This document shows, piece by piece, positions 24,224-32,658 of a DNA stretch of 37,564 bases; position 1 is the stretch's first letter; the number at the start of each line of letters is the position of its first letter. The translations under genes were made by a program, and so were the position numbers. The DNA is from CAYNWK01 sp964400875 (GTDB lineage: Bacteria; Chloroflexota; Anaerolineae; Anaerolineales; UBA4823). A model generated the notes under the pieces. It saw only the letters and a list, made by a program, of their open reading frames with translations. It did not search any database and was not told the DNA's origin. The stretch lies in the NCBI GenBank assembly GCA_964400875.1, contig CAYNWK010000025.1, forward strand, positions 1 to 37,564, in the 5' to 3' direction.

Positions 24224-25114
24224 ATGAACAAGCTGCAACCGGGTTCTCACCTGCCCACCGGCGGGTTCAAATTCTGGCAGTTCCTGGCGCTTTTCGTCCC
24301 TTTCGCAATCATAATGATCGGGCGCATTCCAACCCTGGCAGGTATCGCCGATCCCCGCCTGAGGACCGGGCTCAGCGTCCTGTGGGGCCTCCTATTCGGG
24401 CTGCTGGTGCTGATCTGGATCGCCGGCTTGCTGAAGGGATTCCCGAGTTGGGCCCTGCCCTCCCTGGGCTTGATCCTGTTTATTTTTGCTTATGTAGCAG
24501 AGATCTTATCGCAAGGCCTGGTATTACTAGCCACGAGGGACATCCTGCGAATCATGGGGTTCATCTCTCTCGATCCTCCCTGGAGCGGCTATTGGCCCGA
24601 TTCCATCCCCCTCCGGTTGTTGATGTATGCCTGGTTTAACCTGATATACGTGATCCTGACCGGCCTGATGGTGTTGGGACTCCTGTCAGTCTTCAGGTCG
24701 CTCCGAGAGCTCGCCCGCAAGGACTGGTCGCTGCTCTCTTTCCTCCTGTTCGGCCTGGCGATTCCGTACACTTTCCTGGACGATGAATTTCGCGGGCTGG
24801 AAATTTACGAGTTCCTCGGCATCTCGATCCTGGCTTTGGGAGCTCTGTTGTTTATCATACTGCCCGGCCGGCGGTCAAGGCTGCTGGCGCTGCTGGCCGC
24901 CGTGCTGCTGGCGCTGCCAGTTCTGGCGCTGGGCAAGTACTCTATCTTTCCTGCGCAAGAATTTGCGACGCCGAACCCAACCTCCAGGGTGTGGGAGGCG
25001 CTCCAACCAGTCCTGGACCTGCCGGCTCTGTTGATCATCTTGTGCTTACCAATCTTGATTCGCTGGCTGCCGGATTCCTTCGGGATCCAGCGTGTAGCCC
25101 CAGCATCCGTTTGA
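24224..25114 (+). CDS. Polytopic membrane protein, unknown
   Basis: 296 residues with seven or eight membrane helices. I do not recognise the family. There is a charged loop with LDDEFRGLEIYE between late helices and DPPWSGYWPDSIPL in an outer loop. AGGGAGG lies before the ATG. A palindrome similar to the PadR operators follows its -10 box, so it may be co-regulated with the padR operon. Confidence 0.7.
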   Translation: MNKLQPGSHLPTGGFKFWQFLALFVPFAIIMIGRIPTLAGIADPRLRTGLSVLWGLLFGLLVLIWIAGLLKGFPSWALPSLGLILFIFAYVAEILSQGLVLLATRDILRIMGFISLDPPWSGYWPDSIPLRLLMYAWFNLIYVILTGLMVLGLLSVFRSLRELARKDWSLLSFLLFGLAIPYTFLDDEFRGLEIYEFLGISILALGALLFIILPGRRSRLLALLAAVLLALPVLALGKYSIFPAQEFATPNPTSRVWEALQPVLDLPALLIILCLPILIRWLPDSFGIQRVAPASV

Positions 25115-25221
25115 TCTCCCCTTTCCCCTTAGAGTGGGGATAAATCTTAGAACGCGGTTGACCTGAGTGGCGCCTCAGCCCGCCGAGCTGCGAATGGCGT
25201 GCTTTCTCGGCCTGATTACTG

Positions 25222-25227
25222 TATACT
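25222..25227 (+). promoter_or_regulatory. -10 box of the LCP gene
   Basis: TATACT, 22 nt before the ATG at 25250. No convincing -35 or ribosome binding site. Confidence 0.35.
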
Positions 25228-25249
25228 GTAGCCGCTGAGAGACACCGGT

Positions 25250-26212
25250 ATGAAGACGCCGCTCAAACTCATCCTCCTGCTCGTCCTGTTGCTGCTCGCC
25301 TGCCGGCTGGCTCAACCACCCCTGCCAACAGCCGGACCATTCGCTTCCCCAACCCTTCTCCCGCCTGTCCCCACCAGCGCCGGCCCGCTCCCCGCTACCC
25401 CTACCGCCGCCCCGACTCCGGCGATCGTTTCGGTTGATCCGGCCCCGCGGGTGCTGATCCTGGTGCTCGGGTCGGATTTCAGGCCCCGCAAAGGTTTCCG
25501 CACGGACGTGGTCATGCTGCTCACCATCGATCCCGACAACCGCACGGCGTCGGCGGTCTCTTTTCCCCGCGACCTGTACATCTCCATCCCCGGGCGCAAG
25601 CAAAACCGCATCAACACTGTCATGCAGGCCGGTGGGTTCGACCTCCTGGCCGACACCTTCGAGCAGAACTTTGGCGTCCGCCCGGATTACTACGTGATGG
25701 CAGATATGGGGACGTTCGTAGAGGCGGTGGACGGGCTGGGTGGCGTTACGGTGGAGGCTGGCGCGCGCCTGGGGGATAAGTGTGATGAGGGTATCGTCAA
25801 TTACGAGGAAGATTGGTGCGTGATCGAGCCGGGCCCGGTCGAGATGGACGGTAGGTCGGCGCTCTGGTACGTCCGCAGCCGGCACACCTCCACAGATTTC
25901 GACCGGCTCCGTAGGGCGCAGGAAGTGATCCTGGCTATTTTTAGCAGGCTGATGAGCCGGGATGCCATTGCCCACCTGCCGGAGTTCTATACGGCTTACA
26001 GCAAAATGGTCCAAACCAACCTGGATCTCGGCCATGTGCTCCCCCTGGTGCCGGCGGCTGCGGAGATTTACCGCGACCCATCCCGGTTCGACCGGTACAC
26101 GGTTGGCCGCGACCAGGTCACTTCCTTCACGACCGCGACCGGGGCCTCCGTGCTCCTGCCGAATTACGAAAAGATCGGGGAGATCATCAACCAGGCCGTG
26201 TTAGCGCCGTGA
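25250..26212 (+). CDS. LytR-CpsA-Psr (LCP) family protein
   Basis: 320 residues. LCP proteins transfer lipid-linked glycopolymers to the cell wall or another acceptor outside the membrane. The N-terminus is a lipoprotein-type signal with LLLLAC (C18), then a Pro/Thr-rich linker (about 20-65). The LCP domain (about 68-250) has VLGSDFR, FRTDVVMLLTI, SFPRDLYISIPG, RINTVMQAGG, DGLGGVTV and YVRSRHTSTDFDRLRRAQE, with the arginines and aspartates that bind pyrophosphate. It could finish export of the glycan started by the PglC-like enzyme, but the genes are far apart. Confidence 0.92.
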   Translation: MKTPLKLILLLVLLLLACRLAQPPLPTAGPFASPTLLPPVPTSAGPLPATPTAAPTPAIVSVDPAPRVLILVLGSDFRPRKGFRTDVVMLLTIDPDNRTASAVSFPRDLYISIPGRKQNRINTVMQAGGFDLLADTFEQNFGVRPDYYVMADMGTFVEAVDGLGGVTVEAGARLGDKCDEGIVNYEEDWCVIEPGPVEMDGRSALWYVRSRHTSTDFDRLRRAQEVILAIFSRLMSRDAIAHLPEFYTAYSKMVQTNLDLGHVLPLVPAAAEIYRDPSRFDRYTVGRDQVTSFTTATGASVLLPNYEKIGEIINQAVLAP

Positions 26213-26295
26213 GATAAAATCCAGTGTGCTGATGGATCGAAGGTTGAGGCTTGGGCGGTCAGGATTTTTTCTCTGCGTAAATTGGAGAAAAGAGC

Positions 26296-26324
26296 TTGAA
26301 ATTATCAAAATTCCGATCTATAGT
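26296..26324 (+). promoter_or_regulatory. Promoter of the BNR-repeat gene
   Basis: TTGAAA (26296-26301), a 17-bp spacer and TATAGT (26319-26324). The leader to the GTG at 26629 would be about 300 nt. Confidence 0.65.
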
Positions 26325-26330
26325 ATATAA

Positions 26331-26628
26331 GACTGATTTAGCATCGCAGAGGAATACCCCACCCGGCGGGGAATAAAGTCAGTCCACTCACATCTCAATT
26401 CCTAAATTTGATACAAGGTTCTGTCTAACGAGCCTTGATGCGGGGGGCCTGTTCGTCTTTGGTCTTCCATGGACTTTTTTTCACGTGCTCGCATGGCTAT
26501 TTTCTTTTAACTTGCGTCCGTGTAATTGGCTGAATTGAGAGGAGGTGAGGATTATTCGAGAGGAACTGGTTCATTGGTTGCACATCTAGGAAAATTGATT
26601 CCGGCTCGTTTCTAAAGGAGAATTAAAG
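26331..26628 (+). promoter_or_regulatory. Long 5' leader of the BNR-repeat gene
   Basis: About 300 nt without a gene of normal size. It has a small GC-rich hairpin near 26362-26373 (CCCACCCGGCGGGG region). At 26539-26549 there is a near-perfect Shine-Dalgarno run (AGAGGAGGTGA) with no ATG behind it. A GTG within it would give a 14-codon peptide (26545-26589), but the spacing is poor. I see no known riboswitch. Confidence 0.35.
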
Positions 26629-28443
26629 GTGAAAACGAAACTTGTCTCTGTATTGTTAGTGGTCGCCTTATTGGTGATCTCACTGGTAGCGATACCTTCT
26701 GCCCGGTCTGACTCGCCCAGGAATAACATCCTGGCCCGCGCGCTCGACATCGAACTGGGCAATGTACAACCCCACCAATATGAACAAAGGGTATCATCCG
26801 GTGTGGTGTACGCACTGCTGGCTGCCACCGGCGAATTGGATCGGCGAGCAGAAGCCGCCCAGAGAACCTCCACCCAATTCAATCCACCAACGAATGCGAC
26901 CTCGGGATGCTCGAACGTGTATACCAGCAACGCAAGGAATGGTGTCGATAACGTTCGGGTCAACCAGGATTGTTCCCTTCGCCGCCAGGCTGAAGAGGTG
27001 ATTGCCGTTAATCCGACCAATCCCAGGAACCTGATTGCTGGTCAAAATGATTCCCGAATTGGATTCAACCATTGTGGATACGCCTGGTCGTTTGACGGTG
27101 GTAAGACCTGGGGCGACCAGATCCCACCGTTCTGGGGTTACGTGCTGCCAGACGGTCACACCTCGGACGCCTGCAGCGATCCAACCGCCACCTTCGATGC
27201 CAATGGGAACGCATACGTTGGCGGGGTAGTGTTTGATGTGGCTTCCGCTGCCAATGCCATTATCGTCGCCAAGTCCAATGCGGGCATAGGCGGCATGTTC
27301 TATCACAGCCCGGCGGCAGGTTCTTTCCAGGAATACGGTACGAACGTAGGCGTGGTGGCCAGCGGCAACGATCCCAATGTCGCCCTTGACAAAGAGTACA
27401 TCGTCGCCGATGCCAATCCAGGCAGCCCGAAGGTGAACAACGTGTACGCCACGTGGACGCAATTTGCGAATACGAGCTTTGGGGTTGGCGGAAACAGTCC
27501 GATCTACTTCAGCCAATCGACGGATGGCGGCGCCACCTGGTCGCCCGGCGTCGAGATCAGCGGCTCAAACGCCACGGATTGCGGTCTGTTCAGCGGCGAG
27601 GCCGACCCGAACGCCTGTGACCAGGATCAAGGTTCGCACCCGATCGTCGGGCCTGATGGGACGATCTACGTCGCCTTTGGGAACGGTAATACGCCGGTTC
27701 TGGGCGAGAACCAGATCATGCTGGTTTCGTGCCCGGGTTCGGCTGACTGCACCGATTCCGCCAACTGGACGGCCCCGGTTAAGGTCAACGACTTGATCGG
27801 CACCCAGCCTGTCGGTCCCGATCCATCCACTGCTTGCGCGTTTGGGCGTGGTTGCCTGCCGCCCAACGGCTACCGTGTTCCGGAGTTCACTTCCATCACT
27901 GCCTCCGTTGACGGTGCGGGCGAACTCTTCGTTACGTGGGCTGACTTCCGAAATGGTGGGGGCACCTGCGATTGGCAAGGCGGTGCATTTGGATCAGCAG
28001 CGACGGCCACACCGCCCTGCGATAACGATGTCTTTTACGCGTACTCAAAGGATGGCGGAGCGACCTGGAGTGAAGCCTACAAGCTCACCCCGGCGGACAG
28101 CGCCCAATGGCAACCTTGGAGTGCGGTCACCGCAGACGGCAAACTTTGGGTCGCTTACTACGATCGTTCGTACGGCAACTGCGAATTCGAAGGCTGTAAT
28201 GACATCACCTTGGCCGGCGTAGATAAAGCGGCGACGAATTCGCCAAGGGTCAGATATACGCGGGTTACCACATCTTCGATGCCCAACCTGCTGCCGGCAA
28301 ACAACCCGGTCCAGGCTGGCTTCTTAGGCGACTACATGTGGGTTGCAGCCGATCAACAAGGGACCCCACTGATCGTCTGGGCGGATACGCGCGGCATGAA
28401 TGGCACCGTCGAGGAGGATATCTACTTCTCTAGAGCGCGCTAG
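26629..28443 (+). CDS. Secreted BNR/Asp-box (sialidase-like) repeat protein
   Basis: 604 residues. A signal peptide (about 1-24) and a linker are followed by a six-bladed beta-propeller of the sialidase/exo-alpha-sialidase superfamily. Asp-boxes are SFDGGKTWGD (about 152), STDGGATWSPG (about 296) and SKDGGATWSEA (about 472). The last blade has GDYMWVAADQQGTPLIVWAD. Many Cys (CSDP, CDQD, CEFEGC) suggest disulfides. The GTG start has AAAGGAG upstream. Whether it is an active glycosidase cannot be said; many relatives are only binding propellers. Confidence 0.85.
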   Translation: MKTKLVSVLLVVALLVISLVAIPSARSDSPRNNILARALDIELGNVQPHQYEQRVSSGVVYALLAATGELDRRAEAAQRTSTQFNPPTNATSGCSNVYTSNARNGVDNVRVNQDCSLRRQAEEVIAVNPTNPRNLIAGQNDSRIGFNHCGYAWSFDGGKTWGDQIPPFWGYVLPDGHTSDACSDPTATFDANGNAYVGGVVFDVASAANAIIVAKSNAGIGGMFYHSPAAGSFQEYGTNVGVVASGNDPNVALDKEYIVADANPGSPKVNNVYATWTQFANTSFGVGGNSPIYFSQSTDGGATWSPGVEISGSNATDCGLFSGEADPNACDQDQGSHPIVGPDGTIYVAFGNGNTPVLGENQIMLVSCPGSADCTDSANWTAPVKVNDLIGTQPVGPDPSTACAFGRGCLPPNGYRVPEFTSITASVDGAGELFVTWADFRNGGGTCDWQGGAFGSAATATPPCDNDVFYAYSKDGGATWSEAYKLTPADSAQWQPWSAVTADGKLWVAYYDRSYGNCEFEGCNDITLAGVDKAATNSPRVRYTRVTTSSMPNLLPANNPVQAGFLGDYMWVAADQQGTPLIVWADTRGMNGTVEEDIYFSRAR

Positions 28444-28477
28444 GATCAATCCCCCGGAAAAACCGGCGAAGTTCAAA

Positions 28478-28514
28478 TTACAGGCGGCGGGAGTTCGCTT
28501 CCCGCCGCCTGTAA
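28478..28514 (+). terminator. Hairpin after the BNR-repeat gene
   Basis: TTACAGGCGGCGGGA pairs with TCCCGCCGCCTGTAA around a 7-nt loop. A strong stem, but no T run follows. Confidence 0.6.
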
Positions 28515-28542
28515 CTAGGCTGACACTAGCTTCAGTGTTTAC

Positions 28543-29145
28543 GTGATCACCAGGATTGCATACCTCCTCGAGCACCGGCGAACGAAGCGCACTTGTTCTT
28601 TTGCCCTGATCGCCGTCGTCTTGGTAAGCTGTGCCCCGGTTGGGGGTGCGCCTGCGCTTACCCGCACGCCAATGCCCACCAACATCTTAGATACGCCCAC
28701 GAACGCCATCACGCCAACGAGGTCTTCCTCTCTATCCCCACCCACCACCGACGCCGGATGGGAAACCTTCGTTAGCGACGACTTGCAGGTCGCCGTAGAC
28801 TATCCTCCGGACTGGTCGGTGAACGAAAGTGCTGGCGGCGTAACTTTCACCTCTCCCACAGGCTTTTCGATCCAGCTCGCAGAGGTGGATACCGGTGACC
28901 TGCCCCCCAAGGAATTCCTGGGAGAAAATCTGCTTCCCAATACCCGTTGCTCGACCATCGAGAACGCTTACGGCGTCCAGGTGCTGGTTTGTCTGGACAC
29001 CCTCTCCCGCAGCTACAGCGCCTACTTCGTGGTGACCCCCTCCCAGGGCGCGCCCCGGTTGCTGTCATTGTCGATGCTGGGAAAAAGCGATAACGAAGTC
29101 TTCGACCGGATGGTTGGGTCACTGCGTCCGAGCGCCGGCCCTTAG
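28543..29145 (+). CDS. Lipoprotein-like secreted protein
   Basis: 200 residues. The GTG start gives a basic N-terminus, a hydrophobic stretch ending in VVLVSCAPVGG (lipobox-like, Cys at about 30) and a Thr/Pro linker. The soluble domain (about 70-195) has VDYPPDWSV and VTFTSPTGFSIQL, typical of the PsbP/DUF1795-like fold found in many lipoproteins. No ligand can be assigned. Confidence 0.7.
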   Translation: MITRIAYLLEHRRTKRTCSFALIAVVLVSCAPVGGAPALTRTPMPTNILDTPTNAITPTRSSSLSPPTTDAGWETFVSDDLQVAVDYPPDWSVNESAGGVTFTSPTGFSIQLAEVDTGDLPPKEFLGENLLPNTRCSTIENAYGVQVLVCLDTLSRSYSAYFVVTPSQGAPRLLSLSMLGKSDNEVFDRMVGSLRPSAGP

Positions 29146-29151
29146 CGCTTA

Positions 29152-29283
29152 TCACAAGGTAGACGAAAATCCACGTAAAGCCAGGTCGATCGCATCTTCC
29201 CTGTTTTCGCCGCCGTGTTCACCTTCCGGCGTAGCCCGGTCGGTGAGGGCTTGGGTTGGGTGGATACCCTGCCGTATCTCCAT
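29152..29283 (-). CDS. Possible small ORF after the 29344 gene
   Basis: 43 codons, ATG at 29283 (MEIRQGIHPTQALTD to the end GFSSTL). The same frame is open back to the stop of the 29344 gene, giving VIEFVPTSS before the ATG. Codon use looks like coding sequence (EGEHGGENREDAIDLAL). No ribosome binding site is clear. It may be a small protein, a relic, or part of a repeated element. Confidence 0.3.
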   Translation of the reverse strand: MEIRQGIHPTQALTDRATPEGEHGGENREDAIDLALRGFSSTL

Positions 29284-29343
29284 ACAGGACCGGCGCCGGG
29301 AACTTGTTGGGACGAATTCTATAACCACCGGATGCCCGGCCCG

Positions 29344-29607
29344 TCAGCGGATGGTCAGGGGCAGGTCCAGGAGATATTGCGGCGGGGTCAGGGCCGCCAT
29401 TTCGGCCGCCATCAATGCTGCCGCCGTCGCATTAGCTTGAGGAGCTAGCGGCGCCAGTGCAGTGCTTTCCCCTGCGGCGGGCTGGGAGATCACCTGGGGG
29501 TCCCCGGCCTGGGCGGCCTGGTTTTCCAAGATCAGCGTCGCCATCAGGATCAAAGCCAGGAGCAGTAGCAGGGTGAAGCGGACCCGGTCGGCGCGGCTGG
29601 CTCTCAT
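29344..29607 (-). CDS. Small exported protein with LPLTIR tail
   Basis: 87 residues: basic start (MRASRADRVRF), membrane helix or signal (about 12-30), then an Ala/Pro-rich segment ending in YLLDLPLTIR. The ATG overlaps the stop of the gene before it (ATGA). The tail resembles the YLPV-type ends of other exported proteins in this window. A longer frame upstream to 30111 only reads the neighbour out of frame. Confidence 0.6.
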   Translation of the reverse strand: MRASRADRVRFTLLLLLALILMATLILENQAAQAGDPQVISQPAAGESTALAPLAPQANATAAALMAAEMAALTPPQYLLDLPLTIR

Positions 29608-30047
29608 CGCATTTCCGCCCCGTAAACCCGCCGGCAATCGGAAGAACTGCACCCGAAGCTGGAGCCTGAGGTGTCGGTGGGGTTTACCTCCAGCCATAAA
29701 TACTTGCCTGAGATAGCCGACGATTGGAACAGGCTCAAGAAGCGGCTGGAAGCAGCTGAATCGGTCGCGGTGGGAAAGGCGAACCAGGAAATACCGCTCA
29801 GCGCGGGAGCGCCCGCTACCGGTGTCGTTGTCTGGCACCAAACGTGTACGCGGTTTGTGAACACCGCGACGTGTTCGACAGCGGGCGAGTTGCACTGGTA
29901 CCAATAGAGCGCATCGGGCGCCTCCGGTGCAGCCTCGCCGGCGCCCTGGGCGGGCATATAGTTGGATAAGGCGGTTGCCGCAAGGATGATCACCAGGATC
30001 ACCTCGATCGCCAGGCGCAGATTGCTGAATGTGAAAATGTTTTTCAT
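29604..30047 (-). CDS. Small membrane-anchored protein, unknown
   Basis: 147 residues from the ATG at 30047 (MKNIFTFSNLRL), which has AAGGAG at the right distance. One membrane helix (about 11-32), then a domain outside the cell with four Cys (WYQCNS, VWCQTT, FGCSSSDCRR) that could form two disulfides. Coupled to the small exported protein that follows. I do not recognise the family. Confidence 0.65.
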   Translation of the reverse strand: MKNIFTFSNLRLAIEVILVIILAATALSNYMPAQGAGEAAPEAPDALYWYQCNSPAVEHVAVFTNRVHVWCQTTTPVAGAPALSGISWFAFPTATDSAASSRFLSLFQSSAISGKYLWLEVNPTDTSGSSFGCSSSDCRRVYGAEMR

Positions 30048-30249
30048 CTCCGATCTCCTTTTGAACAACGATTTTTCCCAACGATAGGTTGAACTTCACA
30101 CCCCAACACAAACCCTGCCCGCACCATCTGCTTTCCAGGCGCTATGGAGCAATCCAGGTTTGGTGAACACCCAACCCGGATTTCACTACACGCACTTTTT
30201 GGGGAATTGCGACCATATCCGAATGAAGCCCAGGTGCGTTGCACCTGAG

Positions 30250-31320
30250 CTAATTGCCCAGCCACGTTCCCAGGGCAAATTGAACCAGAAAAAGAATGAT
30301 CGGCAGTACCACGATCGAGAGAAACCCGGCGAACAACCCTGGGCGCCAGGGCCAGGTGGGGATCTTGGCCAGGATCTCGCCCTCGATGTTCAGTCCGGCG
30401 AGCGCGTCGTTGATCTGTTCGACCTCAGCCAATATGTCCCCGTCAATGCACTGGTGCAGGCGCGCCAGGGTTGCCTTGAAACGCTGGTCGAGTACGGCAC
30501 GGTGCTGCCGCTTCTCCGAGACCAGGCGTTGGTTCACGATCCGCAAGGGCAGCAGAAAGGTGACCAGGGCTAACGCGACCTGCACGACCAGCATCACCAG
30601 CGTTGGGATCGGTGCAACGCGCACGGGGACGACCAGCAGCGTCAGGGTGAGCAGGATCACCCAGCCCACGCCGGTTTGTGCGGTCAAGACCGAGAAAGCG
30701 TAAACTGGTTCGAGTTGGAAAAGGTCGAAGTGATCTACCATCCGTACGGTGCGATTCACAAGGTACAGCTGTCGAATGGAATGGTAGTAGATCGCGCTGC
30801 CTACGAAGAAGGTGGCGATCCCTTCGAGAATGACGATCACGAGGGTTAGAGTGTTATATCCATACGCCGGAATTACCGTGTCGTAAGCCAGGTACCAGAA
30901 AAGGACGTGTACGCCGGACCAGAAGAGTGCGCTGATGATCACCCCTCTGCTGGGCATCGTCGTGAATTCGTACGCGAGCCGCTCTTTTTTTTCCGGCGAA
31001 ATGTCCAGCAGCCGGGAGAAGCTGGATAAAACCTCAAGCGAAAGTGTATCCAGGTAAGTAATGATCGCCAGTGGAACCCACAGCCATAGCGGAAAGACCA
31101 GCAGGATTGGGCTGAAAGTAGGGGCGGGGAGCCAGCCGTCTAGCCAGCCGAATACGTGTATTAAGCCTGCTTGAAGGATGAAGAGCAGGAAATACGTCAG
31201 TCCATAAGGGATGGGCAGCCGTTGGATGAAGCTTGTGAGTTTGTCTACGAAGCTCGGTGGGTATGGCTCGGCAGTTGCTGCCTCCTGCTTGGCCGGATAA
31301 GGATCGACTTTGATCGTCAT
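30250..31320 (-). CDS. Polytopic membrane protein, unknown
   Basis: 356 residues with about eight membrane helices. A central cytoplasmic region (ISPEKKERLAYEFTTMPSRG) and a soluble helical stretch (about 270-325, VSEKRQHRAVLDQRFKATLA) separate the helix groups. No family recognised. TGATATAAT at 31381-31373 is an extended -10 about 50 bp upstream. The gap 29,607-30,250 otherwise holds only the small gene above. Confidence 0.75.
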   Translation of the reverse strand: MTIKVDPYPAKQEAATAEPYPPSFVDKLTSFIQRLPIPYGLTYFLLFILQAGLIHVFGWLDGWLPAPTFSPILLVFPLWLWVPLAIITYLDTLSLEVLSSFSRLLDISPEKKERLAYEFTTMPSRGVIISALFWSGVHVLFWYLAYDTVIPAYGYNTLTLVIVILEGIATFFVGSAIYYHSIRQLYLVNRTVRMVDHFDLFQLEPVYAFSVLTAQTGVGWVILLTLTLLVVPVRVAPIPTLVMLVVQVALALVTFLLPLRIVNQRLVSEKRQHRAVLDQRFKATLARLHQCIDGDILAEVEQINDALAGLNIEGEILAKIPTWPWRPGLFAGFLSIVVLPIILFLVQFALGTWLGN

Positions 31321-31372
31321 GGGTTTTGCGTAGCTCCTTCCTCGGCGCCGGCAGTGTCCCTAGCCAGGCAAG

Positions 31373-31381
31373 ATTATATCA
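31373..31381 (-). promoter_or_regulatory. Extended -10 promoter of the 30250 gene
   Basis: TGATATAAT on the minus strand, the same box as in the RRM promoter. No good -35 box. Confidence 0.5.
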
Positions 31382-31511
31382 GTACAATCGCTTTCAGACC
31401 GACCCGTACCATTCACCTCGTCCGGCATAATTTATTCCTATAAGTAGCCCGCTAACTTTTGTTAGACAATTCTTTGTTTTTGAGAACTCGGATCAAACGC
31501 GCCTGGCTCGC

Positions 31512-31790
31512 TTACTCTGAACCTGCTTCCAGGAGTTGCTTCAAGGTTTCCAACTCAATTGGTAGCTGGCTTTCTGCCTGTTTCTTGAGCAGCCCTTCCA
31601 CCAGCTTGAAAACCCCGCTGGTTTCGAGGTGAATGCGCCGGGTCACCTTCGTGCTGCTCCCCTGCGGTTCGAACCTTATCCCCTCTTCAATCGGCAGTAG
31701 GCTATCGATCGTTTAGTGGTTATCTCGCTAAATTGCGAGATAACCAGCTCGAAGTTGAACACCGAGAAGCGCCCAACGTGTTGTGCCTGA
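31512..31790 (-). pseudogene. SRPBCC (polyketide cyclase-like) relic
   Basis: The last 66 codons (31512-31712) read LPIEEGIRFEPQGSSTKVTR then GVFKLVEGLLKK and ETLKQLLEAGSE, a clear SRPBCC C-terminus. Upstream the match continues in another frame (GRFSVFNFELVISQF). A perfect 12-bp inverted repeat (31717-31746) lies exactly at the frame change. The N-terminal half is missing. Further up, an ORF of 51 codons (31728-31883) starts on the stop of the Imm5-like gene; I cannot say whether it is real. Nothing else is seen in 31,321-31,882. Confidence 0.65.
31717..31746. repeat. Perfect 12-bp inverted repeat in the relic
   Basis: TGGTTATCTCGC and GCGAGATAACCA around TAAATT. It sits inside the SRPBCC relic where the frame breaks. 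Confidence 0.8.
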
Positions 31791-31882
31791 GCCGCGCACA
31801 ATCACTTCCGGCGTTATCATACGCGCTCGCGGCGCTGGTTCAAAGCGCTTGTTGAACAGTGCTGGCATACGCCGGTCGCCCA

Positions 31883-32398
31883 TCAGCAGTCGAATACCGA
31901 CCAGCAGATATCATTTCGCAACCGCTGATCATCCAGGACAAGCTCTCGAATCGCATCCGGTAGCTGGTCGCGCTGCCAGTGGCACTCGAGCCGGCCGGTA
32001 CGCTCGCGATCGCCTTCTAGCGCTGCCGCGCGCGCAGCCTTGATCGCGTAAGCCGCAGCGCCGAGCTCATGCGCGGCGACGTGCGCGACCGCCGCCGCCT
32101 GACCCGCTGCATAGGCAGCATGGCGCGCCGCTCCGCTTAGATCTCTGGCCGCCGCCATCGCGTGACCGGCTGCCGAACGAGCCTGGGACATCGTGATCTT
32201 GCCTCGCACCCATGCCCGCGTCTGCTCAATTGCGTGACGCGGCCGTGTGTCCGAAGGCTTCGCCGACTCGAAGAGGTGCAGTACGTGCTCCGCACATACA
32301 GCCGCCCACAAGGCGAGAAGGTGGTGGTCTGAATCCGTGAGCGTCCCGCCGCGGCGGATGGTGATAAAGCGAGGGTCGCGATCTTTGGGGAGGATCAT
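31883..32398 (-). CDS. Imm5-like putative immunity protein
   Basis: 171 residues from the ATG at 32398 (MILPKDRDPRFITIRRGG), which has GGAAGG upstream; the longer frame to 32506 is less likely. The protein is an Ala-rich helical bundle with FITIRRGGTLTDSDHHLLAL, CAEHVLHLFE, HAYAAG-like Ala/His helices and LPDAIRELVLDDQRLRNDIC at the end. This matches the Imm5 group predicted from polymorphic toxin loci. No toxin gene is next to it here. It may be an orphan immunity gene or have another role. Confidence 0.7.
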   Translation of the reverse strand: MILPKDRDPRFITIRRGGTLTDSDHHLLALWAAVCAEHVLHLFESAKPSDTRPRHAIEQTRAWVRGKITMSQARSAAGHAMAAARDLSGAARHAAYAAGQAAAVAHVAAHELGAAAYAIKAARAAALEGDRERTGRLECHWQRDQLPDAIRELVLDDQRLRNDICWSVFDC

Positions 32399-32544
32399 GC
32401 TGCACCTTCCAAAAATACGGATTTTCCCATTCCTTACCTTCATCGATATTGTATGATCTTCTCCCGATTCAGAGAAAATCATATTCTCACCTCGGTTAAG
32501 ACTCAACTTACCACCGGAGAGCGCCCATCCGGCCAGTGCCGGTG

Positions 32545-32573
32545 TTGACTCTACTATAGAGATTCTATATTAT
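32545..32573 (+). promoter_or_regulatory. Promoter of the AT-rich membrane gene pair
   Basis: TTGACT (32545-32550), a 17-bp spacer and TATTAT (32568-32573). The leader to 32659 is about 80 nt. Confidence 0.7.
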
Positions 32574-32658
32574 ATTGGAGTAATAATCTAAAATTTGTAG
32601 AAATTTCACCTACAAACCACCAGAATATCAGTTTGCTTCCAAGAACAGGAATCTAGCC

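Noticed and set aside
25175..26035. Open frame of 286 codons on the minus strand
   Set aside because: Antisense to the LCP gene, which has all family motifs.
26794..27516. Open frame of 240 codons on the minus strand
   Set aside because: Antisense to the BNR-repeat gene with intact Asp-boxes.
29344..29346. TGA read through as selenocysteine
   Set aside because: The protein before it ends in a tail like other exported proteins here, and no SECIS-like hairpin is apparent.
31655..31680. GGTTCGAACC as a tRNA T-loop
   Set aside because: No acceptor stem, anticodon arm or D-arm around it; it is part of the SRPBCC relic.
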